From contig NZ_CP133472.1 of NCBI RefSeq assembly GCF_031191545.1, positions 1,054,001 to 1,118,000 on the forward strand: a DNA stretch of 64,000 nt. The letters are read 5' to 3'. Each line of letters opens with the position of its first letter. Within the stretch, counting starts at the first letter, position 1. This document shows, one piece after another, positions 51,798-61,042 of this stretch. The position numbers and the translations under genes were made by a program. Origin of the DNA: Schaalia odontolytica (GTDB lineage Bacteria; Actinomycetota; Actinomycetes; Actinomycetales; Actinomycetaceae). The notes beneath the pieces are model-generated. The model worked only from the letters and a program-made list of their open reading frames with translations, made no database searches and was not told where the DNA came from.

Positions 51798-53022
51798 GGC
51801 AGCCGGGCAGGCAAGGATTGACTCCGCGCGCAGTGTGCATCGCTTGTGCTGCTGAGAGGCGAGGAGCGAACGATAAGCCACCCCTTGCATGAGGCTGTGG
51901 CAGCCCGGGTGACATTTTCTTCGCCCCTCGCCCGCGACACGGAACCGGCCCGTTGCGAAACCCTCTTCGCGGTGTACAGCACAGACCGGGCAGTCGTGAT
52001 ACCTTCATCGCCCGCACGCGCCTGAGATGACTGATTTTGGAACATTTCCAGCACGCTCGTTTGACATTTCTGTCCCAACAACACCCCAACAGACCATGTC
52101 GCGCAGGGCAGAGACAACTCCACTGTCACACAGGCACCCCGCAAAGAAACCGCTGGCACCACCTGATGCCTCCCAGAAGCACGATGACACCCACGGCACC
52201 ATTGTCGACACTGCCCCAGGTCCTCGTGACACCGAAGGCTCCACCGTCGGGCCACCACTGAACTCTCATGCAACCGTTAGCACCACTGTCGAGCCGCTAC
52301 CGAGCACTCATGCAACCACCGACACCACCGTCGGCCTAAAAGACCCCAATTCAGCCACTTTCCACTCAACAGAGGCGTCACCGGTTTCAAAGAACGCGAA
52401 CAACCGACCAACATAGGCGTCGTCGGTTACAAAACCCGTCTATGTCCTACTAACAGAGGCGTCACCGGTTACAAAACCCGCCTACATCCTACTGACAGAG
52501 GTGCCACCGGTTACAGATTCCGCTCGTTTCCCGCCAACAACGGCACCACCACCGAGCCGACACCGAGCACTCATGCAACCACCGGCACCACCGTCGGACC
52601 ACCACCGAGCACTCATGCAACCACCGACACCACTATCGAGCCGCTACCGAGCACTCATGCAACCGTTGGCACCACCGCCGGGCCAGAACACCCCATTTCA
52701 GCCACTTTCCACTCAACAGAGGCGTCACCGGTTACAAAACCCGCCTACATCCTACTGACAGAGGTGCCACCGGTTACAGATTCCACTCGTATCCCGCCAA
52801 CATCGGCACCACCACCGAGCCGACACCGAGCACTCATGCAACCACCGGCACCACCGTCGGACCACCACCGAGCACTCATGCAACCGCTGGCACCACCGCC
52901 GGCCCAACACCACAGCCGCAGCAAGCACCACCAAAAAGACCACACCCACCGCCAGCAATCAGCGACTAACGGAAACGCGGGAAGCAACCCGGGCAGGGCC
53001 CCGGCCTCGTGCAAGACTCCCG
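51798..53022. other. 1.2-kb gene-free region containing a repeat tract
   Basis: No reading frame here has convincing coding composition; the open frames on both strands simply read through repeats (for example RALMQPP and HATxxTTVxP units). The left 400 bases are featureless to me and the rest is the repeat tract at 52261-52910. Confidence 0.6.
52261..52910. repeat. interspersed tandem repeat tract, unit about 42 bp
   Basis: Two unit types alternate. Type A contains GAGCACTCATGCAACC and recurs near 52302, 52565, 52607, 52649, 52829 and 52871 (42 bases apart within runs). Type B contains CACCGGTTACAAAACCCGCC and recurs near 52427, 52452, 52727 and, in variant form, at several other places. 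A larger block of A plus B units is itself duplicated (about 52450-52650 and 52720-52910). There are no unique spacers, so it is not a CRISPR array. Confidence 0.75.
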
Positions 53023-54378
53023 CTATTCGCCTCCGCCGCCGGGCTCCGGGCGACCCGTGTAGTTGACGAAGCGCGCCATGTCGCCCTGGAAGAGCGCCGT
53101 GACGGTAGCGGTCGCGCCCGCGCGGTGCTTGGCGACGATGATGTCGGCCTCGCCGGGCCGATCTTCCTTGTCGTAGTAGTCGGGGCGGTGCAGCAGGATG
53201 ATGATGTCGGCGTCCTGCTCGAGCGAACCGGACTCACGCAGGTCACTCATCATGGGCTTGCGGTCGGTTCGGCCCTCGGAGTTACGGTTCAGCTGCGCGA
53301 CCGCGATGACCGGGATGTCGAGGTCCTTGGCCAACAGCTTGAGGTTTCGCGACATCGCGGAGACTTCCTGCTGACGCGACTCGACCTGGCGGCCGCTCGT
53401 CATGAGCTGCAGGTAGTCGATGACGACGAGGCCCAGGTTCTCCTGCTGCTTGAGGCGGCGGCACTTCGATCGGATCTCGGAGATGGTGATGTTCGCGGAG
53501 TCGTCTACGTACAGGGGTGCCTCGCTCATGCGCGAGGTCGTTTCGGCGACCTTGCGCCAGTCGACGTCGCTCATCTTGCCGGCCTGCATCTTGGACAGGC
53601 GCACGCCGGACTCGGCGGAGAGCATGCGCATCGCGATTTCCTGCGAACTCATTTCCAGCGAGAAGATCAGCGATGTGATGCCGTGCTTCATGGACGCCGA
53701 TCGGCAGAAGTCCAGGGCGAGCGTGGACTTACCCATGGCGGGTCGGGCTGCGACGATGATCATCTGGCCGCCGTGCAGGCCCTGGGTGAGTTCGTCGAGG
53801 TCGGTAAAGCCGGTCGGCACGCCGTTGAGCTTGCCCTGGTTCTTCTCGATGTCTTCGAGCGCGTTGAGGATGTCCGAGCTCATCTGCGTCATGGACACAT
53901 AGTCGGTGGTCTCGCGCCCGTCGGAGACGGCGTAGACCTCGGCCTGGGCCTGATCGACGATCTCATCGACGTCGCCGCCTGCATCCGCGTAGCCGAGCTG
54001 GACGACGCGTGTGCCCGCAGTGACGAGGCGACGCATGATGGCGCGCTCGCGCACGATGCGCGCGTAGTAGGCGGCGTTCGCGGCGGTGGGCACGGAGGCG
54101 ATGAGGCTGTGGAGGTAAGCGGCGCCGCCCACCTTCGACAGGACGCCCGCGCGCTTAAGTTCGCCGGCAACGGTGATCGCGTCGGCGGGTTCCGCGCGGC
54201 CGTTGAGTTCGACGATGGTGTCGAAGATTGTCTCGTGACTGGGCTGGTAGAAATCCTGCCCTCGCAGCATCTCGGACACCACGTTGGCAGCTTCCGTCGT
54301 CAGCATCATGGATCCGAGGACGCTCATCTCCGCGTCGATGTCCTGTGGCGGGACGCGGTCGAACTGGTCGTCGGACAT
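53023..54378 (-). CDS. dnaB: replicative DNA helicase
   Basis: A 451-residue hexameric helicase. The N-terminal domain (PPQDIDAEMSVLGSMML, about 10-110) binds primase. The RecA-like domain has Walker A ARPAMGKSTLALDF near residue 210, a Walker B ending VVIDYLQLM near 320, and the arginine-finger region GGGE-tailed end. No intein interrupts the Walker A. It is on the strand opposite rpsF-ssb-rpsR-rplI, separated by a MATE gene. Confidence 0.96.
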   Translation of the reverse strand: MSDDQFDRVPPQDIDAEMSVLGSMMLTTEAANVVSEMLRGQDFYQPSHETIFDTIVELNGRAEPADAITVAGELKRAGVLSKVGGAAYLHSLIASVPTAANAAYYARIVRERAIMRRLVTAGTRVVQLGYADAGGDVDEIVDQAQAEVYAVSDGRETTDYVSMTQMSSDILNALEDIEKNQGKLNGVPTGFTDLDELTQGLHGGQMIIVAARPAMGKSTLALDFCRSASMKHGITSLIFSLEMSSQEIAMRMLSAESGVRLSKMQAGKMSDVDWRKVAETTSRMSEAPLYVDDSANITISEIRSKCRRLKQQENLGLVVIDYLQLMTSGRQVESRQQEVSAMSRNLKLLAKDLDIPVIAVAQLNRNSEGRTDRKPMMSDLRESGSLEQDADIIILLHRPDYYDKEDRPGEADIIVAKHRAGATATVTALFQGDMARFVNYTGRPEPGGGGE

Positions 54379-54456
54379 CGTGATCCTCTCGGGTGCGGGG
54401 GCTTTCCTGGACGAGGCCGGGGCTGGGCTGCGTGCCGCGAGCGCGGTCGGAAACCC

Positions 54457-54703
54457 TGTGGATAGAGAGCCTTCAGGCGAAGACTAACGCGTTGTAGGCG
54501 TTTACGCGACCGACGCTGTGCACGGATATGTGCACACGTTGTGGATAAGCTGTGCACAACGCCGATTATGCCTGTGTACAACGCGAAATAACCGATCTGT
54601 CAGGGCAGATATGCTCATCACAGTCACATCGTTGTCATTCTTGGAGCCGTCTAGAATTTCCCAGTGCACGGCTTTCCACAGGCCTGTGCACACATTGTGG
54701 AAA
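54457..54703. promoter_or_regulatory. DnaA-box-like cluster upstream of dnaB
   Basis: TTGTGGATAA at 54539-54548 is the reverse complement of a perfect DnaA box (TTATCCACA). TGTGGATAG (54457), TTTCCACAG (54672) and TTGTGGAAAA (54694) are one- or two-base variants. Four GTGCAC palindromes, in TGTGCAC context, are interspersed near 54517, 54530, 54551 and 54684. All lie between the divergent dnaB and MATE genes. Confidence 0.55.
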
Positions 54704-54719
54704 AGAATCGGAGCGTGTC

Positions 54720-56093
54720 ATGACGAGCACACAGGGACCCAGCGGCCCGACCCCACCCTCCCGACGTGAGGAGGCCTCGGCCTCGTCGACCCCGACGATC
54801 ACCACGCGCATGATCCTGGCCCTCGCGCTGCCCTCCCTGGGCGCTCTCATCGCTGAACCGCTGTTCACCGTCATCGACTCCACGATGGTCGGCCACCTGG
54901 GCACTCCGGAGCTCGCGGGGCTGGGCGTGTCCTCGACCGTTCTCAACACGACGGTCGGTCTCTTCATCTTCCTGGCCTACTCGACGACCTCCCTGGCGGG
55001 GCGCCACCTGGGGGCCGGGCGCCGAGATCTCGCTATCCGCTCGGGCGTGGAAGCCATGTGGCTGGCCGGGGGCCTCGGCCTTGTCGCCGCGGTCCTTCTG
55101 ACGTTCTTCGCCTCTCCTCTGCTGACCTGGCTGGGTGCCAACGAAGCGACGATGCCCCACGCCCTGGGCTACCTGCGCGCATCCGCACCCGGACTCGTCG
55201 GCATGTTCGTCGTCCTGGCGGCCACGGGCACCCTGCGAGGGCTTCAGGACACGCGCACCCCGCTGATCGCGGCCTCCGTGGGAGCCGCCTTCAACGCGGG
55301 CGCGAACTGGGTGCTCATGTACCCCCTCGGCCTGGGTGTCGCGGGATCCGGCCTGGGCACCGCCATCACGCAGGCCCTTATGGCGTTCTTCCTGGGCTGC
55401 ATGATCGTGCGCGCCGCGCGCCGTGAGGGCGTGAGCCTGCGCCCCTCCACGGACGGCCTGTTCGGGGCGGCACTGGAGGGAGCGCCCCTGCTCGTGCGAA
55501 CCCTCGCTCTGCGCATCGCGCTCCTGGCGACTCTGAGTGCGGTCACCGCGATCTCGACACAGGCCCTGGCCGCCCACCAGATCGTTTGGACACTGTGGAC
55601 CTTCGCGGCCTACGTCCTGGATGCCCTCGCGATCGCCGCCCAGGCGCTCGCCGGATTCACGACCGGCACGGGCGAGCGCGGAGCCATGCGCCCACTCCTG
55701 CGCATACTGTCTCGCTGGGGAGTCTCTTTCGGTGTGGCAGTGGGCGTCGTCCTGGCAATCACCGCGCCCTGGATCACGCGGATCTTCACGACCGATCAGA
55801 CAGTTATTGACTACGCGACCGTCGCCATCATCGTCGGTTCCCTTTTTCAGCCCGTCGCAGGCTACGTGTTCCTCCTGGACGGCGTCCTCATCGGCGCTGG
55901 CCGCGGCCGATACCTGGCCGTCGCCGGGATCATCAACCTGGTCGTGTACGCACCCCTGCTGTGGGTCATCGCCCACTCCTCCTCGCTCGCCGCGCGCCCC
56001 TCACTGGCCCTCGCGATGGTCTGGCTTGCCTACTCGGCCGTCTACATGGGCATGCGTGCGCTCACCAACGGGCTCGGCGCCCGCTCCCTGTAG
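54720..56093 (+). CDS. MATE-family efflux transporter (DinF-like)
   Basis: A 457-residue protein with 12 helices in two bundles. ALALPSLGALIAEPLFTVIDSTMVGHLGTPELAGLGVSSTV-type sequence around 35-75 and ATGTLRGLQDTRTPLIAAS near 166 are DinF-branch hallmarks. It probably exports cationic compounds using an ion gradient. I start at the ATG with GGAG 6 bases upstream; 56 upstream codons of the frame lie in the DnaA-box region. Confidence 0.88.
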   Translation: MTSTQGPSGPTPPSRREEASASSTPTITTRMILALALPSLGALIAEPLFTVIDSTMVGHLGTPELAGLGVSSTVLNTTVGLFIFLAYSTTSLAGRHLGAGRRDLAIRSGVEAMWLAGGLGLVAAVLLTFFASPLLTWLGANEATMPHALGYLRASAPGLVGMFVVLAATGTLRGLQDTRTPLIAASVGAAFNAGANWVLMYPLGLGVAGSGLGTAITQALMAFFLGCMIVRAARREGVSLRPSTDGLFGAALEGAPLLVRTLALRIALLATLSAVTAISTQALAAHQIVWTLWTFAAYVLDALAIAAQALAGFTTGTGERGAMRPLLRILSRWGVSFGVAVGVVLAITAPWITRIFTTDQTVIDYATVAIIVGSLFQPVAGYVFLLDGVLIGAGRGRYLAVAGIINLVVYAPLLWVIAHSSSLAARPSLALAMVWLAYSAVYMGMRALTNGLGARSL

Positions 56094-56358
56094 TCGATCG
56101 ACGAGGCCGGGGCAGGCCTCGTCCCCACCCCCGGTTTCGCTTGACTTCCCGGTTCCTGGCAGGGCTGGACCAGGCCTCGCGCCGAGGGTCCGCATCGTGA
56201 CCGGACACGCCCTAGCGAAGAAGCTCCCACCCGTGTAAAGTGGGTAGCTGGATTGTCCGCACCCGCGGCCGGTCCGGCAGGCCCTCACGGGCCATACGCA
56301 ACGCCCTCCTGTCACGGACCGTCCGTGACCGTAAAGACCATAGGAGGTGGGAACCAAC

Positions 56359-56649
56359 GTGCGTAACTACGAACTGATGGTGATCCTCGATCCTTCGATC
56401 GACGAGCGCACCGTCGCCCCCATGATGGAGAAGTACCTGGCACCCGTTGGTGCTGACGGCGGATCCGTCGAGAACGTTGACGTCTGGGGCAAGCGCCGCC
56501 TTGCTTACGACATCCTCAAGCGTTCTGAGGGCATCTACGTCGTCATCGACATGACCACGACCCCCGAGGTCGCTCTCGAGATCAACCGCCGCATGGGCAT
56601 CGACGAGACCATTCTCCGTACGAAGCTCCTGCGCCCCGACGCTCACTGA
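56359..56649 (+). CDS. rpsF: 30S ribosomal protein S6
   Basis: A 96-residue ribosomal protein starting at GTG (VRNYELMVILDPSIDERTV), about 11 bases after AGGAGG. The family length and the DVWGKRRLAYDI core match S6, which pairs with S18 on the platform of the small subunit. An alternative GTG four codons upstream lies too close to the ribosome binding site. It is first in the rpsF-ssb-rpsR-rplI operon. Confidence 0.96.
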   Translation: MRNYELMVILDPSIDERTVAPMMEKYLAPVGADGGSVENVDVWGKRRLAYDILKRSEGIYVVIDMTTTPEVALEINRRMGIDETILRTKLLRPDAH

Positions 56650-56684
56650 GCCGACACCACACCCTCTAAGCCCGAGGAGCCGAC

Positions 56685-57251
56685 ATGGCCGGAGATACCG
56701 TCATCACTGTCATCGGTAACCTGACCGCTGACCCCGAACTGCGTTGGACGCAGTCCGGTGCCGCAGTCGCGGATTTCACGGTGGCCTCCACCCCCCGAAC
56801 CTACGACCGTAACGCCGGTGAGTGGCGCGACGGCGACACCCTCTTCATGCGCTGCTCCGTGTGGCGCGAGACCGCTGAGAACGTCGCCGAATCGCTGCGC
56901 AAGGGCATGCGCGTCATCGTTCAGGGACGCCTCACCCAGCGCTCGTACGACACCCAGCAGGGTGAACGTCGCACGGTCGTTGAGCTGCAGGTCGACGAGG
57001 TCGGCCCCTCCCTGCGTCGCGCACGCGCGCAGGTCACCCGCACCGCCCCCTCCGGTGGCGGCGGCTACCAGTCCGACAACCGCGGCCAGCAGGGCGCGCC
57101 CCAGCAGGGCGGCGGTTACGGCGGCGGCCAGGGTGGATACGGCCAGGGTGGCGCCAACTACGGCGCACCGACCGGCGGCTCCCCCGAGGACCCGTGGCGC
57201 AGCGCCCCTGCTGGCGGTGCCACCTCCTTCGGCGACGAGCCCCCGTTCTAA
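56685..57251 (+). CDS. ssb: single-stranded DNA-binding protein
   Basis: A 188-residue SSB. The OB fold covers residues 1-115 ([56 protein letters not shown]). A Gly/Gln-rich linker ([12 protein letters not shown]-like) follows, and the acidic tip GDEPPF binds partner proteins. It protects single strands at the fork and lies 35 bases after rpsF. Confidence 0.96.
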   Translation: MAGDTVITVIGNLTADPELRWTQSGAAVADFTVASTPRTYDRNAGEWRDGDTLFMRCSVWRETAENVAESLRKGMRVIVQGRLTQRSYDTQQGERRTVVELQVDEVGPSLRRARAQVTRTAPSGGGGYQSDNRGQQGAPQQGGGYGGGQGGYGQGGANYGAPTGGSPEDPWRSAPAGGATSFGDEPPF

Positions 57252-57345
57252 AGTCGCGCGCCCCGGCACCAACGCCGGATAGCGCCACGTCGAAGACAAC
57301 ACGCTTGGGGCGGCACAGTCCGCCCGGATTCACTAGGAGACCATC

Positions 57346-57588
57346 ATGGCGAAGCCCCAACTTCGCAACAAGCCCATCAAGAAGAAGGCCAACCCGCTGA
57401 AGTCGGCCAAGATCGAGAAGATCGACTACAAGGACACCGCTCTGCTGCGTAAGTTCATCTCGGACCGTGGCAAGATCCGCGCTCGCCGCGTGACCGGTGT
57501 TTCCACCCAGGAGCAGCGCAAGATCGCTCGCGCCGTCAAGAACGCGCGTGAGATGGCCCTGCTGCCCTACTCCACGACCGGCCGCTGA
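57346..57588 (+). CDS. rpsR: 30S ribosomal protein S18
   Basis: An 80-residue basic protein. [28 protein letters not shown] and [18 protein letters not shown] are canonical S18 motifs. No zinc-binding cysteines are present, so it is the C-minus, zinc-independent type. It binds S6 on the small subunit and is followed 21 bases later by rplI. Confidence 0.96.
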   Translation: MAKPQLRNKPIKKKANPLKSAKIEKIDYKDTALLRKFISDRGKIRARRVTGVSTQEQRKIARAVKNAREMALLPYSTTGR

Positions 57589-57609
57589 TAAGGGAAGGAC
57601 ACAGCTGAT

Positions 57610-58068
57610 ATGGCTACCACGAAACTGATCCTCACCCACGACGTTCCGAAGCTTGGCCACGCCGGCGAGGTCGTCGAGGTCAAGGCTGGCTACGCCCGTA
57701 ACTACCTGGTCCCCCGCGGCTTTGCCGCCAAGTGGACCGCTGGCGCGCAGAAGCAGATCGACCAGATCGCCGCTGCTCGTCGCCGCCACGAGATCGCCAC
57801 GATCGATGACGCTCGCGCCGTGCGCGACGCCCTCCAGGGTGCCGTCGTTGAGATCGCGGGCAAGGTCGGCAACTCCGGCCGCCTGTTCGGCGCCATCTCC
57901 GCTGCCGCGATCGCTGACGCGGTCAAGGAGCAGCTGGGCCAGACCATCGATCGTCGTCGTGTCATCATCGCCTCGCCCATCAAGGCCGTTGGCGACTACA
58001 CGGTGACCGTCGGCCTGCACACCGAGGTGTCCGCGAACCTCAAGGTCCGCGTCTCCGCCGCGAAGTGA
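57610..58068 (+). CDS. rplI: 50S ribosomal protein L9
   Basis: A 152-residue protein with the usual two lobes: an N-terminal RNA-binding domain (KLILTHDVPKLGHAGEVVEV and GYARNYLVPRGFA, residues 5-45) and a C-terminal domain (RLFGAISAAAIADAV, RRVIIASPIKAVGDY) joined by a long helix. It ends the operon and is followed by a strong terminator. Confidence 0.96.
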   Translation: MATTKLILTHDVPKLGHAGEVVEVKAGYARNYLVPRGFAAKWTAGAQKQIDQIAAARRRHEIATIDDARAVRDALQGAVVEIAGKVGNSGRLFGAISAAAIADAVKEQLGQTIDRRRVIIASPIKAVGDYTVTVGLHTEVSANLKVRVSAAK

Positions 58069-58095
58069 AGGCACGCATCGGTTGAATGCTGAAGG

Positions 58096-58130
58096 GGTGG
58101 CCCCCGCCTTACGGCGGGGGCCACCTTTTT
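58096..58130 (+). terminator. intrinsic terminator of the rpsF-ssb-rpsR-rplI operon
   Basis: A perfect 13-bp stem (58096-58108 with 58113-58125), loop TTAC, then five T residues: a textbook Rho-independent terminator. Confidence 0.93.
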
Positions 58131-58229
58131 GCTACGCCCACATCGGCGCGAGAGGCCTGTTGCGGGCCCGGGCCCTTAAAGCGCGCGGGAACAGAGAACA
58201 GGTGGCGCGAGCTCATCATGCACTCACAC

Positions 58230-58330
58230 GCGGATAGGTTGTGCGAACGCGGATAGGTTATTCACTTGCGGATAGGAAATTAAGCTATCCGGATGTTCAT
58301 AAGCTATCCACATCGTCGTTTCCTATCCGC
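58230..58330. repeat. symmetric array of six GGATAG motifs
   Basis: Three forward GCGGATAGG copies (58230, 58249, 58268; 19 bases apart) are followed by three inverted copies (CTATCC at 58285, 58304 and 58323; also 19 bases apart). Two of the inverted copies share AAGCTATCC. The array has approximate dyad symmetry about position 58280 in a gap (58131-58527) that otherwise holds no gene and lies between the convergent rplI and PBP genes, so it is not an obvious promoter. Confidence 0.75.
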
Positions 58331-58527
58331 GTGCGTATCACTGATCAAACTGTCACGGCGAGGATCTACACACGCATCGTTGCACCAGCAACACGGCGCG
58401 CATACGACACAGCGAGAAACACACAATGGCACCATGCCGGATATAGCCCATCAGAGCCGTGAACCCACACGCACCGCGGGCCCCGAGGAAAGCTCCTCGG
58501 GGCCCGCTTCGGCGCTAGGACGCGCGG

Positions 58528-60900
58528 CTAGTTTCTTCGGCCGCCGTTGTTGTTCCCGCCGTTGCCGTTGTTGGGACCGTTAGCGCCGTTCCCGTTCCCA
58601 TTGCCGTTGCCGTTGTTGGGACCGTTACCGCCGTTCCCGTTCCCATTGCCGTTCCCATTGCCGTTGCCGTTGCCATTACCGTTGTTCCCGTTATTGGAAC
58701 CGCCACCGTTCTGAGAATCCTCAGTGGGCTCGGCGGAGGGCGTCTCCGTCGGCGTGGGCGTCTCGGTGGGCGCCGGGGCGGACTGCGGGGCCTCGGTCGT
58801 CGCACTCGGCGTGGGCGTAGGCGCATTGTTGTGCACCTTACGGTTCGACTCGACCTTCCAGGGGAAGTCGTCGCCCGGCAGGTTCGCGGTCGCGGGCTTC
58901 ATGTAGTCGATCCACACGTCCACGGGCCAGTCGCCGCCGTGGAACTGACCAAGGCCACCGACATCATCGAGGGGCACGGAGTTGCCCGCGTCGTCGGACT
59001 GGTACATCGACACGGCGGTGACCATGCCGGGCACGAAGCCCACGAACTGAGCGGAAAGCTGATCGGAGGACGTACCGGTCTTACCGGCGGTCACCAGGCG
59101 CGCGATCGAGTTGTCAACACGGTTAGCCGTGCCCTCGCCCTTCGTGACGGCCTCGAGGGCCGGCATGATCGAGGAGATCTCCTCGACCTCGAACACGCGC
59201 TTGGGAGCCACGTCGCCGCTGAAAAGCAGCTTATTGTTCGAGTCCTCGACCTTCTTGACGATGTGGGCAGTGACGCGCTCGCCACCGTTCGCGATTGTCG
59301 AGTAGGCGGTCGTCAGGTCGATGTTGTGCGGCGAGGAGGGGCCCAGGACGTTCAAGAGTTCCTCGTTCAGGCCGACCGTGTCCTCGGGGATACCCGCGTC
59401 GATAGCCGCCTTCAGCGTATTCTCCGGTTCGACATCGTCGTTCAGGCCCACGTACACCGTGTTCATCGAGTATGCGGTCGCCTTCACGAGGGTCACGTTG
59501 CCAAAGGAGTAGCCGCCGTCGTTGGAGACGGGTGTGCCCATCCCTCGGAAATACTGGGGCGACTTACCCGAGTAGGTGTCGTACACGGTGCCACCCAGGC
59601 GTGCGTTCGCCAGGAGGGCGAAGGGCTTGAAAGCCGAGCCGGCCATCGCGATATCCTGCGTGACGGCGTTCTGCTGACGCTTCTCGAAGTCGGCACCCGC
59701 ATACTCGGCGAGGATCTCGCCCGTGGCCGGATCCATGGAAGACAGAGCGACGTGCTGGTACGTGGGATCCCAGCCGTCCACCTCGTTCATGCCCTCAGCG
59801 GCTGCGACGGCCTGATCCTGGTGCTCCTTGACAATCGTCGCGGTGATGCGCAGACCACCCTGGCTGATCTTGTCCTCGTCGAACTGGCCGGAGGCGATCA
59901 ACTCCGCCTTCACCTGGGCCATCAGGTATCCGGTCGTACCGGCCATCGACGCACTGTTGAGCGTATCGGGGTCGATCGTCTCGGGGAAGACCGCCGCATC
60001 CTTCTCGGCCTGCGTGATCCAGCCGTCCTCGACCATGAGGTTCAGGTCGCGCTCCCAGCGCTCCTTCGCCTTGTCGGGGTTGACGGCGGGATCCCAGGCC
60101 GAGGGCGCGGGGATGACGGCGGCCAAGAGGGCCGACTCGGACAGGGTCAGCTGATCGGCACCGTGCCCGAAGTAGGCCTGGGCGGCAGCATCAATGCCGT
60201 AGGCACCACGACCGAAGTAGATCGTGTTCATGTAGGCGCCGATGACCTCATCCTTGGACTTCTCGCGGTTGATCTTAATCGCAAGGACGGCTTCCTTGAG
60301 CTTGCCCGTGTAGGACGTGGTCTCACCGATGTAGTAGCGCTCCACGTACTGCTGGGTGAGCGTCGATCCACCCTGGCGGGCACCGCCACGCAGGTTGTTG
60401 ACGAGTGCGCGGAGGATGCCCTTCAGGTCGACACCGGAGTTCGTGTAGAAGGTGCGGTCCTCGGAGGCCACGATCGTCTTGGACACGTAGTCGGGCAGCG
60501 TCGTCGTATCGATGATCTGACGGTTGATGTCGCCCAGGGTCCCCATCTCCGTCGTGCCGTCGGCGTAGTAGACGGTGGTCTTCTGCGCGAGAGCCAGGTC
60601 GTCCGGCGCGGGCACGGTCAGCGTGTTGTAGAGGTACAGGAACACGGCCATTCCGGCAATGAATGCACCCAGGAAGATAGTCAGAATTCCGAAGCCGATG
60701 CGCTTGGCCCACCGGAACCTCTTCTTCTTCGCGGGGCGCTTCTTTCCGGCCGAGGGAGCTGAGGCAGCCTTTCGGGATGAGTGCGACGCAGCAGCGGCGC
60801 GTGCAGCACGTCGCGACGGCAGGCCGTGGTGCCCTGCCACACCCGAGCCACGAGGCTCCATGATGTCATTCCAGTCAGACTGTCCGTTATTACTAGCCAC
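58528..60900 (-). CDS. class A penicillin-binding protein (transglycosylase/transpeptidase)
   Basis: A 790-residue cell-wall synthase. A basic cytoplasmic N-terminus is followed by a membrane helix at 69-91. The GT51 glycosyltransferase has catalytic Glu147 in ASEDRTFY, and GGSTLTQQYVERYY follows. The transpeptidase has Ser422-xx-Lys425 (SAFK), Ser478-x-Asn480 (SMN) and KTGT at 607-610. The C-terminus is a Thr/Pro-rich stretch and then about 55 residues of nearly pure Asn-Gly, possibly a wall-spanning or length-variable tail. Confidence 0.93.
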   Translation of the reverse strand: MASNNGQSDWNDIMEPRGSGVAGHHGLPSRRAARAAAASHSSRKAASAPSAGKKRPAKKKRFRWAKRIGFGILTIFLGAFIAGMAVFLYLYNTLTVPAPDDLALAQKTTVYYADGTTEMGTLGDINRQIIDTTTLPDYVSKTIVASEDRTFYTNSGVDLKGILRALVNNLRGGARQGGSTLTQQYVERYYIGETTSYTGKLKEAVLAIKINREKSKDEVIGAYMNTIYFGRGAYGIDAAAQAYFGHGADQLTLSESALLAAVIPAPSAWDPAVNPDKAKERWERDLNLMVEDGWITQAEKDAAVFPETIDPDTLNSASMAGTTGYLMAQVKAELIASGQFDEDKISQGGLRITATIVKEHQDQAVAAAEGMNEVDGWDPTYQHVALSSMDPATGEILAEYAGADFEKRQQNAVTQDIAMAGSAFKPFALLANARLGGTVYDTYSGKSPQYFRGMGTPVSNDGGYSFGNVTLVKATAYSMNTVYVGLNDDVEPENTLKAAIDAGIPEDTVGLNEELLNVLGPSSPHNIDLTTAYSTIANGGERVTAHIVKKVEDSNNKLLFSGDVAPKRVFEVEEISSIMPALEAVTKGEGTANRVDNSIARLVTAGKTGTSSDQLSAQFVGFVPGMVTAVSMYQSDDAGNSVPLDDVGGLGQFHGGDWPVDVWIDYMKPATANLPGDDFPWKVESNRKVHNNAPTPTPSATTEAPQSAPAPTETPTPTETPSAEPTEDSQNGGGSNNGNNGNGNGNGNGNGNGNGNGGNGPNNGNGNGNGNGANGPNNGNGGNNNGGRRN

Positions 60901-61042
60901 TATTCGCCCTTTCAGCGGATTGGTCTACACCTAGCGTAACTGTCTTTCCTGAAAGAACCACATAGTATGCGCTGCAACACAGGGAGTGGGTGCGTTGGCG
61001 GCGCACCCGCCCCCCTGTCGCGGAACACGCCGCGTGATCAGG

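Noticed and set aside
52027-52416. 129-residue Thr/Pro-rich surface protein
   Set aside because: No signal peptide, no ribosome binding site, and its composition is explained by the DNA repeats; the frame is not kept across the tract.
52261-52910. CRISPR array
   Set aside because: The spacer positions repeat too, unit boundaries shift, and no cas gene is nearby; it is an interspersed tandem repeat.
54379-54719. Chromosomal origin oriC
   Set aside because: Only four box-like sites and no dnaA, dnaN, gyrB or rpmH nearby.
58241-58462. 73-residue gene after rplI
   Set aside because: The frame runs through the GGATAG array and has no ribosome binding site or natural composition.
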